Assembly: GCA_023415895.1 (NCBI GenBank)
Contig: JAEZJA010000210.1
Span: 1 to 9,554, forward strand
Length of the DNA: 9,554 nucleotides
Source of the DNA: Bacillota bacterium
GTDB lineage: Bacteria; Bacillota; Clostridia; Oscillospirales; Acutalibacteraceae
Direction: 5' to 3'
In this document: positions 5,005 to 9,554 of the stretch, in pieces
How positions within the stretch are numbered: position 1 is the first letter of the stretch
How the letters are laid out: each line of letters opens with the position of its first letter
The notes under the pieces: model-generated
The model's database searches: none
What the model saw: the letters and a program-made list of their open reading frames with translations, nothing else
What the model was told of the DNA's origin: nothing
Made by a program: the position numbers and the translations under genes

Positions 5005-7656
5005 CTATTGCGCCTTGTTAACCACCTTCATAATCGCTTTATAAATCTCCATCACAATCAGCGGCGCAATGGCTAGACCGGCTACGATTGCCCAGGCGGT
5101 TGCTGACATGGCGATCACGTCAAAGATGCCCTGTGCAAAAGGAACTAAAAGTACCAGCAGCATCAGTACCAATGAAGCAGCGAAGGCACCGAGCATATAC
5201 TTATTGGAGCCAAAGCCGATTTGGAACAGAGAATGCGATGAACGAATATTGAAAGCGTGCACGAGTTGGGAAAGAGCCAATGTGGCAAAGGCCATGGTGT
5301 CCCCCAACGGAATGTTGTGAGCGCCGCCCTCTAGGGTAAACACACGCGACCCGATAAAATAGGCGATCAGCGTCAGCAAACCAATCAGCGCCCCCTGCAG
5401 ACCGGCCATCCAACCGAGTCCATGGGAGAAGATGCTTTCGCCTTTGGAGCGAGGCTTGCGCTTCATAATGTCGTATTCGACCGGCTCCATGCCCAAGGCA
5501 ATGGCCGGCAGACTATCGGTCACAAGATTGACCCACAACAGCTGCACGGGCATGAGGGGGGATTCTTTCCAGAGAAGCATGGCAATAAACACGGTGATGA
5601 CTTCACCAAGATTGCAGGAAAGCAGAAAATGCACAGCTTTGCGGATATTGTCATAAATCCCCCGTCCTTCTTTGACAGCCGTGACAATGGTGGCAAAGTT
5701 GTCGTCGGTCAGCGTGATGTCTGCCGCACCTTTTGCGACATCCGTGCCTGTGATCCCCATCGCGCAGCCGATATCCGCGGCTTTGAGCGCCGGAGCGTCG
5801 TTGACACCATCGCCCGTCATGGCGACGATTTCTCCGGCTTTCTGCCAAGCCTTGACGATACGAATCTTATCGGACGGCGTGACGCGCGCATATACGCGGT
5901 ACCGGCGGATGTTGTCAAACAAGTCCTGATCACTCAGCTTTGCCAGCTCAGCACCGCTGATGGCTTCGCTTTCGTCGTGCAGTATGCCGAGTTCGGCGGC
6001 AATAGCAGAGGCGGTCACGACATGGTCGCCTGTGATCATGACCGAGCGTATGCCTGCACTGTCACATTCCTTGATGGCGTCAATCACCTCGGGGCGGGGA
6101 GGATCAATCATACCGAGCAGCCCCCCGAAGGTGAGGCCGTCCTCAAGCTCCTCCGAAGTGAGATCCACCGGCAGGGTATCGATATACTTATAGCCCACGG
6201 CCAGCACACGAAGCGCGTCACGTCCCATGGCGGCGTTGGCGTCTTCCGCCTGTGAACGACTTTCCGGTGCGCTCCAAATGCAGCGCTCGAACAGAATATC
6301 CGGCGCTCCCTTGACAATAACAATTTTGCGGTCGTTGATCATGTTGATGCTCGTCATGAGCTTGCGGTCGGAGTCGAATGGAATTTCACCAAGGCGGGGA
6401 TGCTCGGTCACCAAATCGTCTTTGTTCATGCCATAGCGAAGAGCAGCCGCTATGATGGCTGTTTCGGTGGGGTCGCCAATATGCTTTTCTGTACCGTTCA
6501 CAATTTGTACGCTGCCATCGGTGCACAGTGTGCCTAGACGGATCAGAGCCAGCGCGCCATCGGGTACGTTGTCCTCCAATGCAATGCTTTGCTTACCTTC
6601 ATACACGCGTACGAGCGTCATGCGGTTTTGGGTCAGAGTACCCGTCTTATCCGAGCAGATGACCGAGGCGCTGCCCAATGTTTCCACAGCAGGCAGACGG
6701 CGCACAATCGCGTTCTTAGCGACCAACCGCTGTACGCCGATGGCAAGAACGATGGTCACAATGGCCGGCAGGCCTTCGGGTATGGCGGCAACGGCCAGAG
6801 AAATGGCCGTCATAAACATGTCCATGGGCGGCAGGCCACTGAACAGACCGACAATAAAGATGATCACGCAGATAGCCAAAGCCAAAAATCCGAGGATTTT
6901 GCCCAACTGAGCAAGCTTTTGTTGCAGCGGCGTAGAGCCTTCGTCCTCATTCTCCAGCATGGCGGCAATTTTGCCCATTTCGGTATGCATACCGGTTTCT
7001 ACGACGACGGCGCGGGCGCGACCATAGGAAACGGCACAACTGGCAAAGGCCATGTTCGTGCGGTCGCCCAGCGGAGCAATGTCCGCGATGTGGGCCTGAG
7101 CGTTCTTTTCAACGGGAACCGATTCTCCTGTCAGAGCGGCTTCATCGCAGCGAAAACTGACCGTTTCGATCAGCCGACAGTCAGCGGGAACCATATCGCC
7201 CGCTTCCATTTCCACAATGTCCCCGGGTACCAATTCGGTGGACTTGACCGTTTGCAGCACACCGCTCCGCCAGACGCGCGCTTGAGGGGAAGACATGTTC
7301 TTGAGTGCTTCGAGAGCGGCTTCGGCTTTGCTTTCCTGTGTCACACCGAGGACACCGTTGATCAGCACGATCAAAACAATCACAATGGGCTCCACCCAGT
7401 CGGTTTCACCGCCGGTATAAGCGTGGTAGATATTTAACCCAATCGATACTGCGGCGGCGATCATCAGAATCAGGATCATAACATCCTTCAACTGTTGCCA
7501 AAACCGCTGTAAAAATGTGCGGGGAGGTTTATCGTTGAGCTTGTTGGGCCCAAAATCCTCCAGGCGACGTTCAATTTCTTCGTTATTCAGTCCGGTTTGA
7601 AGGTCTACTTGCAGTTCCTTTGTTACATGATCCAGCGATTCACTGTACCAAATCAA
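5005..7656 (-). CDS. P2-type cation-transporting ATPase, calcium-type
   Basis: A complete P-type ATPase of 883 residues from the preferred TTG start. Motifs are in the expected order: actuator TGES at 176-179, PEGLP in TM4 at 293-297, phosphorylation site DKTGT with Asp336, nucleotide-site KGAPD at about 449-453, and hinge TGDGVNDAP at about 614-622. About ten membrane segments and an N-terminal cation-ATPase domain are evident. Cation ligands of the SERCA/P2A group are present: the TM4 Glu, CNLGE in TM5 (Asn682, Glu685) and NLVTD in TM6 (Asn710, Thr713, Asp714). The position of SERCA Glu908 in TM8 appears to be Gln (LALSQLVHAF), as in several bacterial homologues. It most likely exports Ca2+; Mn2+ is possible. 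The start is TTG at 7656 because AAGGGGG lies 7 bases upstream and the probable promoter -10 box sits just before the earlier ATG at 7698. In-frame ATGs at 7698 and 7674 lack ribosome sites and would add 14 or 6 residues. Confidence 0.93.
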   Translation of the reverse strand: MIWYSESLDHVTKELQVDLQTGLNNEEIERRLEDFGPNKLNDKPPRTFLQRFWQQLKDVMILILMIAAAVSIGLNIYHAYTGGETDWVEPIVIVLIVLINGVLGVTQESKAEAALEALKNMSSPQARVWRSGVLQTVKSTELVPGDIVEMEAGDMVPADCRLIETVSFRCDEAALTGESVPVEKNAQAHIADIAPLGDRTNMAFASCAVSYGRARAVVVETGMHTEMGKIAAMLENEDEGSTPLQQKLAQLGKILGFLALAICVIIFIVGLFSGLPPMDMFMTAISLAVAAIPEGLPAIVTIVLAIGVQRLVAKNAIVRRLPAVETLGSASVICSDKTGTLTQNRMTLVRVYEGKQSIALEDNVPDGALALIRLGTLCTDGSVQIVNGTEKHIGDPTETAIIAAALRYGMNKDDLVTEHPRLGEIPFDSDRKLMTSINMINDRKIVIVKGAPDILFERCIWSAPESRSQAEDANAAMGRDALRVLAVGYKYIDTLPVDLTSEELEDGLTFGGLLGMIDPPRPEVIDAIKECDSAGIRSVMITGDHVVTASAIAAELGILHDESEAISGAELAKLSDQDLFDNIRRYRVYARVTPSDKIRIVKAWQKAGEIVAMTGDGVNDAPALKAADIGCAMGITGTDVAKGAADITLTDDNFATIVTAVKEGRGIYDNIRKAVHFLLSCNLGEVITVFIAMLLWKESPLMPVQLLWVNLVTDSLPAIALGMEPVEYDIMKRKPRSKGESIFSHGLGWMAGLQGALIGLLTLIAYFIGSRVFTLEGGAHNIPLGDTMAFATLALSQLVHAFNIRSSHSLFQIGFGSNKYMLGAFAASLVLMLLVLLVPFAQGIFDVIAMSATAWAIVAGLAIAPLIVMEIYKAIMKVVNKAQ

Positions 7657-7670
7657 CAGAGATCCCCCTT
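7657..7670 (-). promoter_or_regulatory. Ribosome binding site deciding a TTG start for the cation ATPase
   Basis: On the minus strand AAGGGGG (7670-7664) is followed by a 7-base spacer and TTG at 7656. The resulting N-terminus (M)IWYSESLDHVTKEL begins a few residues before the cation-ATPase N-terminal domain, which fits the family. Confidence 0.55.
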
Positions 7671-7704
7671 GCATGAAAATATTGGTCGAAAGGACCATGG
7701 GGAT

Positions 7705-7733
7705 AGTATACCGTATTTTGCAGGAAAATGAAA
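7705..7733 (-). promoter_or_regulatory. Candidate promoter of the cation ATPase
   Basis: TATACT (7710-7705 on the minus strand) is a good -10 box. The sequence 17 bases upstream (TTTCAT, 7733-7728) is a weak -35 box. Transcription would start near 7698, giving a leader of about 40 bases to the TTG start. Confidence 0.33.
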
Positions 7734-7799
7734 GCAGAAAACACCTTCAATTTTTCGGTCATCTTAAAATTCTTATTGTTTTTTGCTTTTCGAAGGCAT

Positions 7800-7845
7800 A
7801 AGAAAACAGGAGCTTCGCGTTTTTTCAAAAGCAAAGCTCCTGTTT
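7800..7845 (-). terminator. Intrinsic terminator of the kdgK-aldolase operon
   Basis: AAACAGGAGCTT (7804-7815) and AAGCTCCTGTTT (7834-7845) form a perfect 12-bp stem with an 18-nt loop. On the minus strand the stem ends in TTT and continues TCTTATG, a short T-rich tail. It lies about 30 bases beyond the aldolase stop codon and upstream of the ATPase promoter, insulating the two minus-strand units. Confidence 0.72.
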
Positions 7846-7876
7846 GTGAAAGTGGTTTAAAACAATGTTTTTTGCG

Positions 7877-8842
7877 TCAACCCTGCTTGCGACGAAGGTG
7901 CAAAGCGAATCCGCCGATTTCCTGCTCGAAATAGATGGCGACAATGCCTTTATCGTCACGCGCGCAGCCTTCGGTGCGGAAGGTATAACCGCGCGCTTTA
8001 AAATAGGCAACGGCGCGATCTATGTTGTTTACGTCGATAGCCACATGCCCGTGTTCTCCCATAAAAGGAGATTTGACCACTTCAACCATGGAACCGCTGA
8101 AGAAAGCCATGGGTGTTTCTGTGAGAGAAACTTGGAACAACTTTGATAATGCGGAAGCGTTTGCATGGGCTTCATCGGCATTTTCCGAATTGATGCCGAT
8201 ATGTGCCAGAGTAAACCCGTGCATGTGGGAAACCGCTTGGCGACAGAGTTTCTCAATCTCATCAAATTGTTGAGCGTCAATCAGAGAGGGGGGACACATC
8301 CAGCTGCCGCCGCAGGCAAGCACATTGGGCAACTCGAGATAGGAGTTCAAGTTGCTCAGGCTGATACCGCCGGTGGGAACAAACCGGATTTGTCGATAGG
8401 GGGAAGCCAGCGCAGCCAGCATATTGCGTCCGCCAATGTTTTCAGCAGGGAAAAACTTGAGCTCGCTCAGCCCCAGCTCCATGGCACTTTCAATTTCTGT
8501 TGGTGTGGCAACGCCGGGCAGTATCGGCATGTCATTTTCCTGACAGAAGGCGACGACTTTGGGGTTGAGGCCGGGGCTAACGATATAAGAAGCTCCCGCC
8601 TCCATTGCCTGCTTGGCAAGGGCGATGCTGGTCACCGTTCCGGCACCGACAAGCATGTCCGGCACCTGCGTATGAATGCGGCGGATGGCTTCGGCAGCGG
8701 CAGACGTGCGGAAGGTGATTTCTGCCGTGAGTATGCCGGCGCGTTTCAGAGCCTGAGCAAGGGGCACGGCGTTCTCCGCGTCGTTGAGAACGACCACCGG
8801 TACGATACCAATACGGTAAAGCTCTTCCCATCTATTCAGCAT
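7877..8842 (-). CDS. kdgA: KDPG/KHG aldolase fused to a C-terminal VOC (glyoxalase-like) domain
   Basis: This 321-residue protein begins with a complete class I KDPG/4-hydroxy-2-oxoglutarate aldolase (about 1-205). AEITFRT (40-46) carries the conserved Glu41 and Arg45. GAGTV (67-70 region), SPGL (89-92) and LPGVATPTE (108-116) follow. ELKFFPAE (127-134) contains the Schiff-base Lys129, and PTGGIS and CGGSW follow. It would split 2-keto-3-deoxy-6-phosphogluconate into pyruvate and glyceraldehyde-3-phosphate. Ordinary Eda/KdgA proteins are about 205-215 residues. Here residues about 209-318 form an extra segment with VOC-superfamily features: LAHIGIN at 212-218, GHVAIDVNNIDRAVAYFKARG at 265-285 and a final GGFALHL strand. 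Possible metal ligands by position are His214, Glu254, His266 and His315 (inference). GGAGG 7 bases before the ATG overlaps the end of kdgK, one base away, so translation is probably coupled. The aldolase part is certain; the VOC role is unknown. Confidence 0.93.
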   Translation of the reverse strand: MLNRWEELYRIGIVPVVVLNDAENAVPLAQALKRAGILTAEITFRTSAAAEAIRRIHTQVPDMLVGAGTVTSIALAKQAMEAGASYIVSPGLNPKVVAFCQENDMPILPGVATPTEIESAMELGLSELKFFPAENIGGRNMLAALASPYRQIRFVPTGGISLSNLNSYLELPNVLACGGSWMCPPSLIDAQQFDEIEKLCRQAVSHMHGFTLAHIGINSENADEAHANASALSKLFQVSLTETPMAFFSGSMVEVVKSPFMGEHGHVAIDVNNIDRAVAYFKARGYTFRTEGCARDDKGIVAIYFEQEIGGFALHLRRKQG

Positions 8843-8843
8843 A

Positions 8844-9554
8844 TTATTTCCTCCAGTCTGGCTTATTGTTCATAAAATCTTCCAGTTCCTGTTTGGTTGG
8901 AAGACCGTCATTGTCTCCGCGGCTCATGAGCTGGATGGCGCCCACGGCATTGCCGCGACGTACGGCCTGTTCAAGCGGCAGGCCTTCCTTGAGTGCTGTC
9001 AACACACCAGCGGCAAAGCCATCCCCCGCACCAACGGTATCAATGATCTTTGACACATGGAAACCGGGAACAAGTCCGCTTGCTTTGGGCGTAGCGTAAA
9101 AAGCACCTTTTTCGCCCAGCTTGATAACGACAGCTTTGGCTCCCGATTTCAGATAGTAGTCGGCAATTGCCTGAGGGTCGGACAGTCCCGACAGAATCAT
9201 AGCTTCTTTAATTCCAGGAAGAAAAATATCGCATCTTGCGGCCATGGAATTCATAAAGCGGACCATATCCTCTTGGCTTGCCCACAGCTGAGGGCGCAGA
9301 TTGGGGTCAAAGGAAAACAGCATACCGCGCTGTATGGCTTTCTCAGCCAGCCTATCACATGCCTGCCGTGCCGTATCGCTGATTGCAGGGGTGATACCCG
9401 TCATGTGGATGGCGTCGTAGCCTGTCAAATCCAGCGCCTCGATATCGGCGGGGCAGAGAGTGGAGGCGGCGGAATTCTTACGATAGTAATAGATTTCGGG
9501 ATCGCCTATTTCCACCATGGACTTGAGCATGAAGCCGGTCACCCGGTCATCGCT
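8844..9554 (-). CDS. kdgK: 2-keto-3-deoxygluconate kinase, partial (5' end outside window)
   Basis: The last 236 residues of a PfkB-family kinase of the KdgK type; the reading frame is open to the window edge. The visible part begins SDDRVTGFMLK, which corresponds to the substrate-contacting segment before the family's YYRKNSAAS block (present at visible residues 23-31). FDPNLRPQLW (82-91) and the catalytic signature DTVGAGDGFAAG (172-183, presumed base Asp178) follow. KdgK phosphorylates 2-keto-3-deoxygluconate with ATP to give KDPG, which the adjacent aldolase uses. The TAA stop is one base before the aldolase ATG, so the pair is an operon. About 80-100 N-terminal residues are missing from view, judging by the usual length of about 310-340. 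The GTG at 9542 is internal, not a start. Confidence 0.9.
   Translation of the reverse strand, partial: SDDRVTGFMLKSMVEIGDPEIYYYRKNSAASTLCPADIEALDLTGYDAIHMTGITPAISDTARQACDRLAEKAIQRGMLFSFDPNLRPQLWASQEDMVRFMNSMAARCDIFLPGIKEAMILSGLSDPQAIADYYLKSGAKAVVIKLGEKGAFYATPKASGLVPGFHVSKIIDTVGAGDGFAAGVLTALKEGLPLEQAVRRGNAVGAIQLMSRGDNDGLPTKQELEDFMNNKPDWRK

Noticed and set aside
5422..7437. Long + strand open frames (5422-6255 and 6589-7437) opposite the cation ATPase
   Set aside because: They are histidine- and glycine-rich shadow translations without motifs, and the minus strand encodes an unbroken P-type ATPase over the same bases.
8165..8875. + strand open frame of 236 codons opposite the aldolase
   Set aside because: Shadow of the aldolase coding sequence; the translation has no family features.

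Overview
The window looks like part of a chromosome from a Gram-positive anaerobe of the Clostridia (Bacillota), possibly a gut Oscillospirales/Ruminococcaceae-type organism. This is an inference from purine-rich Shine-Dalgarno sites, mid-range GC, intrinsic terminators with T tails, and the gene families present; no rRNA or other taxonomic marker is visible. It holds six complete protein genes, one gene cut by the right edge, a truncated transposase at the left edge and one regulator remnant.

Left part (1-417): the last 25 codons of an IS30-type transposase and the probable right end of that insertion sequence come first. A near-perfect 18-bp inverted repeat follows that reads as an intrinsic terminator for leftward transcription. 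Next is a decayed fragment of an AraC-type regulator on the + strand.

Region 408-3720: a small, self-contained catabolic or salvage locus. An intact AraC-family regulator (minus strand) is divergent from a two-gene operon encoding an ADP-ribosylglycohydrolase-fold enzyme and a ribokinase-like PfkB sugar kinase, and the operon ends at a clear terminator. The enzyme pair parallels E. coli yegU-yegV. The likely logic is hydrolysis of an N-glycosidic or ribosyl bond followed by phosphorylation of the released sugar, under AraC control. The substrate is unknown and no transporter is visible.

Region 3721-7710: a CorA-type divalent cation channel (+) with its own promoter is convergent with a large P2-type calcium-type ATPase (minus). 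A hairpin between them can serve as terminator for both. Together they suggest a Mg2+/Ca2+ homeostasis segment, although each gene appears to have its own promoter.

Right part (7804-9554): a leftward operon for 2-keto-3-deoxygluconate use, kdgK (5' end outside the window) followed one base later by a KDPG/KHG aldolase, then a strong terminator. KdgK makes KDPG from KDG, and the aldolase splits KDPG to pyruvate and glyceraldehyde-3-phosphate; this is the lower part of hexuronate (pectin-type sugar) catabolism. The aldolase is unusual in carrying a C-terminal glyoxalase/VOC-like domain of about 110 residues.

There is no CRISPR array, tRNA, rRNA or phage gene. The items most worth a second look are the aldolase-VOC fusion, the AraC/ADP-ribosylglycohydrolase/kinase locus, and the IS end lying next to an inverted repeat beside a dead regulator.
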